Shown here in pieces: positions 1 through 6,209 of a stretch of DNA of 15,061 nt. Location of the stretch: contig CAKORS010000021.1 of NCBI GenBank assembly GCA_934101605.1, forward strand, positions 1 to 15,061. The letters are read 5' to 3'. Below the pieces are notes generated by a model. That model ran no database searches and was not told the origin of the DNA. It saw only the letters and a list, made by a program, of their open reading frames with translations. The position numbers and the translations under genes were made by a program. Origin of the DNA: an uncultured Bacilli bacterium. GTDB taxonomy: Bacteria; Bacillota_I; Bacilli_A; RF39; UBA660. Each line of letters starts with the position of its first letter. Within the stretch, counting starts at the first letter, position 1.

Positions 1-2
1 TA

Positions 3-201
3 ATAGAACTAAAAATAACAAAAGTTAAAAGCAGAATATATAGGACAAATAATAAAATATATGAATTATGTTGATAAAAAAATAAAACAAGTTGGAGATA
101 TAAAAACAATCGGGATAATAATAGTAAGGAAAAATAATAAATTTATTTTGGAATATTGTAGTGATGAAAGAATACTTGGTAGAGAATATAAAATTATATA
201 A
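3..201 (+). pseudogene. C-terminal remnant of a YhcG/DUF1016-family PDDEXK nuclease, frameshifted
   Basis: YhcG-type proteins are putative DNases with an N-terminal winged-helix region and a C-terminal PDDEXK nuclease fold. Only the end of such a gene is in the window. Bases 3-29 encode IELKITKVK, which fits the family's nuclease core with its catalytic E-x-K. Bases 31-201 then encode AEYIGQIIKYMNYVDKK, later TIGIII, and end in REYKII and a TAA stop. These pieces match consecutive parts of the family C-terminus (typically IELKIGKFKPEYIGQ, NFYLNYVDE, PTIGIIL and a final EYK). They lie in different frames: one extra A in the run at 27-30 joins them, and both frames carry stops on the wrong side of it. 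I therefore call it a broken gene; a sequencing error or programmed slippage are alternatives. Family recognition is from memory of its motifs. Confidence 0.72.
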
Positions 202-224
202 AAAAATCGATTCATAGAATCGAT
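199..224 (-). terminator. Rho-independent terminator of the tRNA-Met gene
   Basis: A perfect 8-bp inverted repeat (ATCGATTC at 206-213, GAATCGAT at 217-224, 3-base loop) is followed on the minus strand by a run of Ts (the As at 200-206). It lies about 11 bases beyond the tRNA 3' end. The plus strand has only a short T run after the stem, so it is less convincing as a terminator for the nuclease remnant. Confidence 0.75.
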
Positions 225-234
225 AAATTTCATA

Positions 235-311
235 TGGTAGCGAGAAAGAGATTCGAACTCTTGACCTATCGGGTATGAACCGATTGCTCTAGCCAGCTGA
301 GCTATCTCGCC
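235..311 (-). tRNA. tRNA-Met (CAU), elongator type
   Basis: The reverse complement folds as a complete 77-base tRNA with CCA encoded in the gene. The acceptor arm is GGCGAGA paired with TCTCGCT (first pair G-T). The D arm contains AGCTCAGCTGGCTAGAGC. The anticodon stem ATCGG/CCGAT encloses loop TTCATAC with anticodon CAU, and the T arm has GTTCGAATC. It closely resembles the B. subtilis elongator tRNA-Met, including the D loop and the G1-U72 pair. The initiator is unlikely because its three consecutive G-C pairs in the anticodon stem are missing. The lysidine-modified tRNA-Ile is less likely because the anticodon loop and acceptor match Met. Confidence 0.93.
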
Positions 312-327
312 ATAAATAAGCAATGTT

Positions 328-356
328 ATTGTAACAAATCTTTTTTTGTTTTTCAA
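328..356 (-). promoter_or_regulatory. Sigma-A-type promoter of tRNA-Met
   Basis: On the minus strand TTGAAA (351-356) and TACAAT (328-333) are separated by exactly 17 bases, placing the start of transcription a few bases before the tRNA 5' end at 311. Confidence 0.75.
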
Positions 357-395
357 TACTTTTTTAATATTTTTTATATTTTTATTATTTATTTT

Positions 396-419
396 TGATA
401 TAATGATAGAGAGGGTGAT
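396..419 (+). promoter_or_regulatory. Extended -10 promoter and RBS of the sortase gene
   Basis: TGATATAAT (396-404) is an extended -10 element; I see no good -35 box. The Shine-Dalgarno GAGGGTGAT (411-419) sits 3 bases before the ATG at 423. Confidence 0.55.
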
Positions 420-422
420 TAT

Positions 423-1277
423 ATGTCTAGTAAAAATGACAATAATATAAAAGCTGTAAGAAAAAAGAGAAGTTTTAAAGATATTCTATTTAAAGTTGTT
501 ATAGGAATTATTTTTTTTGTATCACTTGGAACTTTAATATATTCTGGATATAAGATATATAGATGGTATGATGATAATAGGAATAATGAACAGTTGGCTA
601 AAGAAATTCAAAATAATACAAAAACAAATACTAAAGATGGTGGAGATTTAGTTAATCCACCAGAAGATACAAATGATTCTTATTGGAAGTATAAGAATAT
701 GAATTTATCTAGTGTTGATTTTTCAGAACTTTTAAAAGAAAATTCTGATACTGTTGGATGGATTTGGGTAAATGGTACTGATATTGATTTTCCTGTTGTT
801 AAAACATCTAGTAATAGTTATTATTTAAGGCATTCTTTTGATAAGACTTATAATGGTGCTGGATGGATATTTATGGACTATAGAAATAATAATAAGGATT
901 TTGACTATAATACTGTTATTTATGGACATAGTATGAAAAATCATTCAATGTTTTGGTCTTTAAGAAAAACGCTTAATAGAGAGTGGTATAATAATTATGA
1001 AAATAGAATTATTAAGTTTTCTACTCCTTATGAAAATACTTTATGGCAAGTTTTTTCTGTTTATAAAATAAAAGCAGAATCTTATTATATAAGAACAGAT
1101 TTTTATGATGATAATGATTTTAGTTCTTGGATTTCTAAAGTGAAATCAAGGAGTATGTTTGATTTTGGAACATCTGTTAATGCTAAAGATAAAGTTATAA
1201 CTCTTTCATCTTGTTATGATTCTAATGATACTCGAATGGTATTACATGCTAAGTTAATAAAAAAAGAGGTTCGTTAA
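423..1277 (+). CDS. srtB: Class B sortase
   Basis: Membrane-anchored cysteine transpeptidase that cleaves a C-terminal sorting signal and joins the protein to peptidoglycan or a pilus. The 284-residue protein has a basic N-terminus (KKR at 14-16), one membrane segment (about 21-44), a polar linker and an extracellular catalytic domain (about 100-284). Class B features are the DFPVV segment (122-126), the GWIFMD stretch, His169 in YGHSM, Cys264 in TLSSC and Arg271 in DTRMVLHAKL. TLSSC replaces the usual TLSTC; catalytic Cys and Arg are kept. It is a single-gene unit with its own promoter, sharing a terminator with the convergent pyrophosphatase gene. No protein with a recognisable sorting signal lies in the window, so the substrate is unknown and must be encoded elsewhere. 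Confidence 0.9.
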   Translation: MSSKNDNNIKAVRKKRSFKDILFKVVIGIIFFVSLGTLIYSGYKIYRWYDDNRNNEQLAKEIQNNTKTNTKDGGDLVNPPEDTNDSYWKYKNMNLSSVDFSELLKENSDTVGWIWVNGTDIDFPVVKTSSNSYYLRHSFDKTYNGAGWIFMDYRNNNKDFDYNTVIYGHSMKNHSMFWSLRKTLNREWYNNYENRIIKFSTPYENTLWQVFSVYKIKAESYYIRTDFYDDNDFSSWISKVKSRSMFDFGTSVNAKDKVITLSSCYDSNDTRMVLHAKLIKKEVR

Positions 1278-1287
1278 GAACTTCTTT
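1263..1287. terminator. Bidirectional terminator between srtB and the pyrophosphatase gene
   Basis: AAAGAGGTTC (1263-1272) pairs with GAACTTCTTT (1278-1287), with one G-T wobble, around a 5-base loop. It is flanked by T runs on the plus strand and by As (Ts on the other strand) before it. The sortase TAA (1275-1277) is in the loop and the pyrophosphatase stop begins at the foot of the stem, so both reading frames run into the hairpin. Confidence 0.75.
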
Positions 1288-2912
1288 TACTTATTATCTA
1301 AAATATTCATAATTGCTGGAATTATTTGTTTTTTTCTTGAAATGTAATTTTTCATAAACAAACCTTCATGTATTTCTATATTGAAGCATTTATTTAGTTT
1401 ATCAAATGAGTTTTCACTGTAGAAAATGTATGAACCTTCATTTATTATATCTGTTATAAATAATGCTATAATATCATATTTTTCATTTTTATGTATTTCA
1501 TTTAATGTATTTATTATTTCATCTTTTTTAGTTAGTAATTGTTTTATATCATTTTCAAATAATTGACAAGTTCCTATTCCTACTTTGTATTTGTTTTCTT
1601 CATATATTTTAAAATCATTATGTATTATATCATTAATAGATTTATCTTTTAAATTTGCTCCTTTTTTTAGCATTTCCATTCCATATTCTTTATAATTTAT
1701 GTTTGCTATTTTCGATAATTCATTTACATATTTTCTATCTAGTTCTGTTGTTGTTGGGGAATGTAATACTAAGGTATCAGATAGGATTCCTGAAAGCATT
1801 ACTTTTGCCATTAGTTCTGTTACTTCTATATTATTTTCTTTATATAGACCATAAATTATAGTATTTGATGCACCAACTGGCATGTTTCTAAAGTTAATAG
1901 GGTAGTTTGTTCCTATAGAACCAATTCTATGATGATCTATTATTTCTTTTATTTCAGCCTCTTCAATACCATCAGCACTTTGACGATATTCATTATGGTC
2001 AACTAAGATAACTTGCTTTGGACTTTTATCGTTTAAGTCCGCTACTTTTAGTAGACCTTGACATGTGTTATTTTTATCTACTATAGGGTAGTAACTATAC
2101 TTTGTTTGTTTAGTAAGTTCTAATATGTCACTTACATAGTCGTTTACATTTATACATAATAGATTTTGTGTGAAAGGTATATCTTTAATGTAATTACTTA
2201 ATCCTATTTTTATTGATACATTAAAGCTATCAAGATTTGTTTTTATAATGTTTACTTTATTTTTTTCGGCTTGTTTTAAGTGTCTTTTTTTAATATCACT
2301 ATTGTTTGTTAGAATTAATAATTTTGCTTTATTTTTAATAGCGTATTCTATTATACTGTGGCGATCACCAACGATTAATATATCATTATTGGTTATTTTT
2401 ATTGTATCCATAAATGTTGTACTTCTAAAAGATGCTGCTATGATATTTCCTTTTATTTCATCATCAAATTTTAAGATTTGTTCACCATTAAGTGTTGTTA
2501 AAATATGATCAAATGATGTTGATAAAGAACTTGTATCACCCATTATTTGATTTCTTGCAATATCTTTCATTGCTAAAGATTTAACGTATTTATTATCATC
2601 ATCTACTACTGGTATAGTACTTATATCTTTTTTTGTCATATATTCAAATGCTTTTAGTAAAGATTCATTGTGATTTATAAAGTATTTTTTACGATAATTT
2701 ATATCTTTTATTTGTAGTTTTACATCATTTAGATATTTAGGTTTTTTAATTTTTAGATAATCTAAAACAAATTTTGTTTCATCATTTATACTTCCTAATA
2801 ATCTTGGTTCTGCTTTATATCCTAGTTTGTTTTTTAAATAAGCCATACTTATTGCGGCACAAACACTATCGGTGTCAGGATTTTTATGACCAAATACTAA
2901 TATGTTTTTCAT
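1287..2912 (-). CDS. ppaC: Family II manganese-dependent inorganic pyrophosphatase with regulatory CBS and DRTGG domains
   Basis: Cytoplasmic enzyme hydrolysing pyrophosphate to phosphate. At 541 residues it is far longer than plain family II enzymes (about 310), because a regulatory block interrupts the DHH domain. Metal-binding motifs are GHKNPDTDS (8-16: His9, Asp13, Asp15), VDH (304-306) and DHH (326-328). SDT is at 378-380, and the DHHA2 substrate motif SRKKQ is at 525-529. The insert holds a first CBS motif (about 75-122), a DRTGG-like domain (about 130-245, with VGDR at 181-184) and a second CBS motif (about 250-295). In studied relatives these bind adenine nucleotides, AMP/ADP inhibiting and ATP or diadenosine polyphosphates activating; the same control here is inference. 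The start has SD AAGGTGAT 5 bases upstream. Confidence 0.93.
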   Translation of the reverse strand: MKNILVFGHKNPDTDSVCAAISMAYLKNKLGYKAEPRLLGSINDETKFVLDYLKIKKPKYLNDVKLQIKDINYRKKYFINHNESLLKAFEYMTKKDISTIPVVDDDNKYVKSLAMKDIARNQIMGDTSSLSTSFDHILTTLNGEQILKFDDEIKGNIIAASFRSTTFMDTIKITNNDILIVGDRHSIIEYAIKNKAKLLILTNNSDIKKRHLKQAEKNKVNIIKTNLDSFNVSIKIGLSNYIKDIPFTQNLLCINVNDYVSDILELTKQTKYSYYPIVDKNNTCQGLLKVADLNDKSPKQVILVDHNEYRQSADGIEEAEIKEIIDHHRIGSIGTNYPINFRNMPVGASNTIIYGLYKENNIEVTELMAKVMLSGILSDTLVLHSPTTTELDRKYVNELSKIANINYKEYGMEMLKKGANLKDKSINDIIHNDFKIYEENKYKVGIGTCQLFENDIKQLLTKKDEIINTLNEIHKNEKYDIIALFITDIINEGSYIFYSENSFDKLNKCFNIEIHEGLFMKNYISRKKQIIPAIMNILDNK

Positions 2913-2936
2913 CTTATCACCTTATCCTCTATAGAT

Positions 2937-2966
2937 ATATTAACATTTTATCTATATTTATGTAAA
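2937..2966 (-). promoter_or_regulatory. Candidate promoter of ppaC
   Basis: On the minus strand TTTACA (2961-2966) and TAATAT (2937-2942) are 18 bases apart, about 25 bases before the ATG. The composition is so AT-rich that chance matches are common; this is the best pair in the interval. Confidence 0.45.
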
Positions 2967-2974
2967 TGATTTGA

Positions 2975-3020
2975 TTGAACAATGGGTATTTTTGTTGTAT
3001 AATTTGTGTTAAGTAGGGAG
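2975..3020 (+). promoter_or_regulatory. Promoter and RBS of the two-TM protein gene
   Basis: TTGAAC (2975-2980), 17-base spacer, TATAAT (2998-3003). The predicted transcript starts near 3010, which rules out the in-frame GTG at 3006 as a start. SD AGGGAG (3015-3020) then selects the ATG at 3027. Confidence 0.75.
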
Positions 3021-3026
3021 TGTCGT

Positions 3027-4016
3027 ATGGATAGTAATTTAAATAGTATTAAAAATATTAGTAAGAAAAATTTATTTATAGGAATTGGATTTATAATTGT
3101 ATTTTTGTGTTTAATTTTTGGACTTTATAAAAATAATAATTCTAAGGTTGTACAAGATCTTATAAATATAAAAAATGAAGGATATCAATCAAAGGTTGAA
3201 GTTGCATCTTTACCTTATTTATTTGCTAAATCTGAAGATTCTTCAATGAAACTTTATTTTGTTAAAGATTCTTTAAATCATATATTTATAGTATATTTAA
3301 ATGATGAGACATATCAAACTTTAATAGATGCTCAAGATATTGATACTAATCCAATTATTTTATATGGATCTTCTGTTAAAATATTAAATAATGTTAAAAA
3401 GCTTGCTATAACAGGTATTAATACTATTTTGAATAAAGAAAAGATAAATAATGATAATTTTGAAAATTATTTTGGTAGTTTTTTCTTAGATACTGTTAAT
3501 AATGTTTCAAAGAAATATCAAGAAACAATTCCTAATTCTAGTATTTATATTATTTTAATTTTAGTAGGTCTTGCAGGATTTGGTTCTGTTGGTGTATATA
3601 TTTTTAATAAACGTAAGAGTGATAAACTTATAGATTCACTTAGTGAAAAAGATGTTTCTTTAATTAGCAGTGATATAGATAAAAAAACTTGTATTAAGTT
3701 TGATAAAAACAAAATTTATTTAACTAGTAATTATATTGTTGATTTTAAAGATAAATTAAATGTTATTAAATATAGTGATGTATTATGGGTTTATCAAATT
3801 GAAAGGAAATCATATGGATTATTTTTAGTAGGTAGAAGTATAATTATTTATGATAAAAAATTTAGAAAATATGAAATTGCTAGTGGTTTTAGAATAAAAA
3901 AAGATAAAGATGATTTTGATAAAGTATATAATTTTATAGTTAAAAAATGTTCTAAAGCAGTAGTAGGATATGGCGAAGATCAAGTTGAAAAGGTTAGAGA
4001 ATTATATAAAAAGTAA
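3027..4016 (+). CDS. Unknown protein with two membrane segments
   Basis: Product not recognised. The 329-residue protein has a basic N-terminus, TM1 at about 15-34, a 137-residue polar loop, TM2 at about 172-194 followed by NKRK, and a charged C-terminal domain (195-329). The positive-inside rule suggests the loop is outside and the C-terminal domain in the cytoplasm. That domain alternates short beta-like stretches (KIYLTSNYIVDF, VLWVYQIER, YGLFLVG, SIIIYDKKFRKYEI) before a final helix, which resembles a PH-like fold; this is only an impression of pattern. It is transcribed alone from a good promoter and ends at its own terminator, so its neighbours give no clue. An in-frame GTG at 3006 would add seven residues but lies upstream of the predicted transcription start. 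Confidence 0.85.
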   Translation: MDSNLNSIKNISKKNLFIGIGFIIVFLCLIFGLYKNNNSKVVQDLINIKNEGYQSKVEVASLPYLFAKSEDSSMKLYFVKDSLNHIFIVYLNDETYQTLIDAQDIDTNPIILYGSSVKILNNVKKLAITGINTILNKEKINNDNFENYFGSFFLDTVNNVSKKYQETIPNSSIYIILILVGLAGFGSVGVYIFNKRKSDKLIDSLSEKDVSLISSDIDKKTCIKFDKNKIYLTSNYIVDFKDKLNVIKYSDVLWVYQIERKSYGLFLVGRSIIIYDKKFRKYEIASGFRIKKDKDDFDKVYNFIVKKCSKAVVGYGEDQVEKVRELYKK

Positions 4017-4024
4017 CAAATTTG

Positions 4025-4054
4025 CAACTTTTTTTAGAAAAAGTTGTTTTTTTT
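4025..4054 (+). terminator. Terminator after the two-TM protein gene
   Basis: CAACTTTTT (4025-4033) pairs perfectly with AAAAAGTTG (4038-4046) around a 4-base loop, followed by eight Ts. Confidence 0.85.
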
Positions 4055-4072
4055 GTATTTTTTTGTTATAAT
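4044..4072 (+). promoter_or_regulatory. Promoter of rpsU
   Basis: TTGTTT (4044-4049), 17-base spacer, TATAAT (4067-4072) with an extended TGT before it. The -35 box overlaps the 3' arm and T tract of the preceding terminator. Confidence 0.7.
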
Positions 4073-4105
4073 CATTGGTAGAAAACCCGGGAAGGAGGGA
4101 TAAAG

Positions 4106-4300
4106 ATGACACAAGTAGCGGTTAAAGGAAATTTAGATGGCGCTTTAAAACGTTTTAAACAAAAATGTTCTAGAGATGGTATCCCTTCAGAAGTTAAGAA
4201 AAGAAAATTCTATTCTAAACCTGGTATAGTAAAAAGAGAAGAAAAGAAACAAAATATTATTAACTCTAGGAAGAAAAATAGAAGAGAAAGAAATGATTAA
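4106..4300 (+). CDS. rpsU: 30S ribosomal protein S21
   Basis: Small basic protein of the 30S subunit, associated with translation initiation. The 64 residues show the family pattern: a short beta start (TQVAVKGN), the ALKRFKQKC helix with the family's usual Cys, SEVKKRKFYSKPG, and a strongly basic C-terminal helix ending RKKNRRERND. Length is normal. SD AAGGAGG ends 8 bases before the ATG, one of the strongest in the window. It heads the rpsU-yqeY pair as in B. subtilis. Its short leader contains CCCGGG (4086-4091), unusually GC-rich for this DNA. Confidence 0.96.
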   Translation: MTQVAVKGNLDGALKRFKQKCSRDGIPSEVKKRKFYSKPGIVKREEKKQNIINSRKKNRRERND

Positions 4301-4303
4301 TTT

Positions 4304-4328
4304 AAAAGAAAGTATTTACTTTCTTTTT
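4304..4328 (+). terminator. Terminator or attenuator between rpsU and yqeY
   Basis: AAAAGAAAGT (4304-4313) pairs with ACTTTCTTTT (4318-4327) around loop ATTT, ending in Ts. I see no separate promoter before yqeY, so partial read-through is probably needed for its expression. Confidence 0.65.
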
Positions 4329-4345
4329 ATGTATAAGGAGGAATT

Positions 4346-4792
4346 ATGAGTAAGGTAGAAGAATTAAAAAAAGATTTAGTTAATGCTATGAAAGAGAAGG
4401 ATAAAGAAGTTATGGCAACTTTAAGAGGAGTTAAAGGTGCTATGCAAATGGAAATTATTAATAAAAAATTAGAAGAGAGTGATGAATTACTTTTAGATGT
4501 TATTAATAAACAAATAAAAATGAGAAATGATTCTATTCTTGAATTTTCTAAAGCAGGTAGAGATGATTTGGTTTCATCTTATAAAAGAGAAATTGAAATA
4601 CTATCTAAATATATGCCTAAACAATTAAGTGATGAGGAACTTGATGGAATAATAGATGATGTCTTTGATGAGGTTAAACCTGAATCTATAAAAGATTTAG
4701 GAAAAATAATGAAAGTGATAACTCCAAAAGTTAAGAATAGATGTAATATGCAAGTTTTAAACGGTAAGATAAGAAGTAAATTGGAAGCATAA
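4346..4792 (+). CDS. yqeY: GatB/YqeY domain protein
   Basis: Soluble, almost entirely helical 148-residue protein of normal family length. Its fold matches the C-terminal tRNA-binding helical domain of GatB, but the stand-alone protein has no firmly established function; a tRNA-related role is inferred from the fold. Family signatures include KDLVNAMKEKD near the start, ATLRGVKGAMQ (24-34), the region around SKYMPKQLSDEEL, and KDLGKIMKVITPKVKNR. SD AAGGAGG lies 5 bases before the ATG. The rpsU-yqeY order is conserved in Bacilli. The last sense codons and the stop form part of a terminator hairpin. Confidence 0.93.
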   Translation: MSKVEELKKDLVNAMKEKDKEVMATLRGVKGAMQMEIINKKLEESDELLLDVINKQIKMRNDSILEFSKAGRDDLVSSYKREIEILSKYMPKQLSDEELDGIIDDVFDEVKPESIKDLGKIMKVITPKVKNRCNMQVLNGKIRSKLEA

Positions 4793-4807
4793 TTTGCTTC
4801 TTTTTTT
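4784..4807 (+). terminator. Terminator at the end of yqeY
   Basis: GAAGCA (4784-4789), loop TAATT, TGCTTC (4795-4800), then seven Ts. The stop codon TAA (4790-4792) is in the loop, so the upstream arm is coding sequence. Confidence 0.8.
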
Positions 4808-4828
4808 ATATAATTAACTAGGGGTTTT

Positions 4829-5062
4829 ATGTTTAAAGGGTTATTTGATGTAATAAAAGATGAAAATTTAAAGATTATTTATCAAATGGATGGATTAAAT
4901 ATTATAAACTATAAAGATATTATTGATTTTGATTCTAATAATATTATTGTTAATTGTGGAATTAAAACTATTTCTATTTATGGTAATGATCTTATAATTA
5001 CTAAACTTTTAGATAGTGAGCTTTTAATAAAGGGTGATATTTCTAGAATAGATTTTAGGTGA
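4829..5062 (+). CDS. yqfC: YabP/YqfC-family sporulation protein
   Basis: In B. subtilis yqfC belongs to the mother-cell sporulation regulon; its biochemical role is not firmly established. The 77-residue protein is shorter than the B. subtilis version (about 93) but keeps the family's beta-rich pattern: an N-terminal part with IINYKDIIDFDSNNIIV, then the hallmark ISIYGNDLIITKLLDSELLIKG and a final ISRIDF. It is followed after 5 bases by yqfD, its usual partner, which strongly supports the call. The SD is AGGGGT; the stop TGA is embedded in the SD of yqfD. I find no convincing promoter after the yqeY terminator. Confidence 0.82.
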   Translation: MFKGLFDVIKDENLKIIYQMDGLNIINYKDIIDFDSNNIIVNCGIKTISIYGNDLIITKLLDSELLIKGDISRIDFR

Positions 5063-5063
5063 T
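5058..5063 (+). promoter_or_regulatory. RBS of yqfD containing the yqfC stop codon
   Basis: GGTGAT lies 4 bases before the yqfD ATG, and its TGA is the yqfC stop, so the two genes are probably translationally coupled. Confidence 0.6.
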
Positions 5064-5067
5064 ATAA

Positions 5068-6207
5068 ATGATTAATTGTTATGTTGTAGAGATAAGTGGA
5101 AGATATTTAAAAAGTTATATAAGAGAACTATTTAAATCGGGTATTGATATTTATGATTTGAAATATTATGAAAATAAAATTATTATAAAGATAAGTTATT
5201 TGGATTATTTAAAGTTAAGTGAAATTAAGACTTCTAATAAAATAAGAATTATTAAGATTTATGGTGTAAATAGAGTTAAGTTATTGATAGAAAAATATAA
5301 TATTGTTTTTATATTTTTTTTACTTTCTTTATTTTTGGTTTTTATATTATCTAAAATGACTTTTTTTATTAATATAAATGCTAATAGTGTTTTGGATGAA
5401 AAGATTAGAAAAGAACTTTATGATAATAAGATTACTTTGTATAGTTTTGATAAGAGTTTTGATGAATATAAAAAAATAGCGGAGAAGATAAAGTATAATA
5501 ATTCTTATTATATTGAGTGGATAGAAATTGTAAATCGTGGTGTAAACATAGATGTTAATATTATAATGAGAAAACATGATGATATTAAGGATGAAGTTGG
5601 TAGTACTAATATTGTTGCTAAGAAAAACGGTATTATAAGAAATATTGTTGCTAATAGGGGGCAAGTTATATTAAATAATGATGATTATGTAAAAAAAGGA
5701 GATATAATAGTATCTGGTTTAATATATAGAAATGATAATATTGTTGATATGGTTAAGTCTTCAGCGGATGTATATGCTGAAGTATGGTATAAAGTTAAAC
5801 TTAAAACTAGTTATTATATTAATAAGAAAAGTATAACTAATAAGAAGAGGTATTATTATATTGAAATAATGGGAAAGAAGTTTAATATTCTTGGTTTTTA
5901 TAAAGATATAAATAAAGAAAATAAAAAAACTTTATATAAAGGAAGTTTTGTATCTATAGGTATAAATGATAAATTTATTTATAAGAATAAAAAGTATAGA
6001 TATAACAAAAATGATTTGAAAAAATATTTGGAAGATAAAGCACTTTCTAGTATAAAGAAAAATCTTAATGATAATGAAAAAATATTAGAACAAAAAACTT
6101 TGAAAACTTATAGTAAAAATGATAAAATGTATATAGAGGTTTTTTTTAAGACCTATGAAAATATAGCTATGGAAGAAAAAGCAGAAATTATAGAAAAAGA
6201 GGGATAG
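5068..6207 (+). CDS. yqfD: Sporulation protein YqfD family membrane protein
   Basis: YqfD proteins are membrane proteins of the spore-forming Firmicutes, produced in the mother cell in B. subtilis; the molecular role is uncertain. The 379 residues (family about 400) comprise an N-terminal domain (1-75) with two beta-alpha units, one membrane segment (about 77-100) and a large domain on the far side. The large domain shows the VNRGVNIDVNI stretch and a carrier-like block (IVAKKNGIIRNIVANRGQ, then DYVKKGDIIVSGL) typical of the family. The C-terminus is very Lys/Tyr/Asn-rich and helical. In B. subtilis the next genes are phoH and pgpH (yqfF); here a VanZ-like gene follows after 2 bases. Whether this organism sporulates cannot be decided from the window. 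Confidence 0.87.
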   Translation: MINCYVVEISGRYLKSYIRELFKSGIDIYDLKYYENKIIIKISYLDYLKLSEIKTSNKIRIIKIYGVNRVKLLIEKYNIVFIFFLLSLFLVFILSKMTFFININANSVLDEKIRKELYDNKITLYSFDKSFDEYKKIAEKIKYNNSYYIEWIEIVNRGVNIDVNIIMRKHDDIKDEVGSTNIVAKKNGIIRNIVANRGQVILNNDDYVKKGDIIVSGLIYRNDNIVDMVKSSADVYAEVWYKVKLKTSYYINKKSITNKKRYYYIEIMGKKFNILGFYKDINKENKKTLYKGSFVSIGINDKFIYKNKKYRYNKNDLKKYLEDKALSSIKKNLNDNEKILEQKTLKTYSKNDKMYIEVFFKTYENIAMEEKAEIIEKEG

Positions 6208-6209
6208 CA

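Noticed and set aside
235..311. Initiator tRNA-fMet or tRNA-Ile(CAU)
   Set aside because: The anticodon stem lacks three G-C pairs next to the loop (against fMet), and the acceptor stem, D arm and TTCATAC loop match elongator Met rather than the lysidine-type Ile tRNA.
66..356. Minus-strand open frame of 96 codons across the tRNA
   Set aside because: It contains the complete tRNA-Met and its promoter and terminator; the translation is incidental.
3006..3026. GTG start extending the two-TM protein by seven residues
   Set aside because: The GTG lies upstream of the predicted transcription start and has no SD; the ATG at 3027 has AGGGAG six bases before it.
4787..4814. Sigma-E-like promoter for yqfC (GCATAAT, 13 bases, TATATAAT)
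   Set aside because: It partly resembles a mother-cell promoter, but spacing is short, it overlaps the yqeY terminator, and the implied transcript would start at or inside the yqfC SD. Chance matches are expected in such AT-rich DNA.
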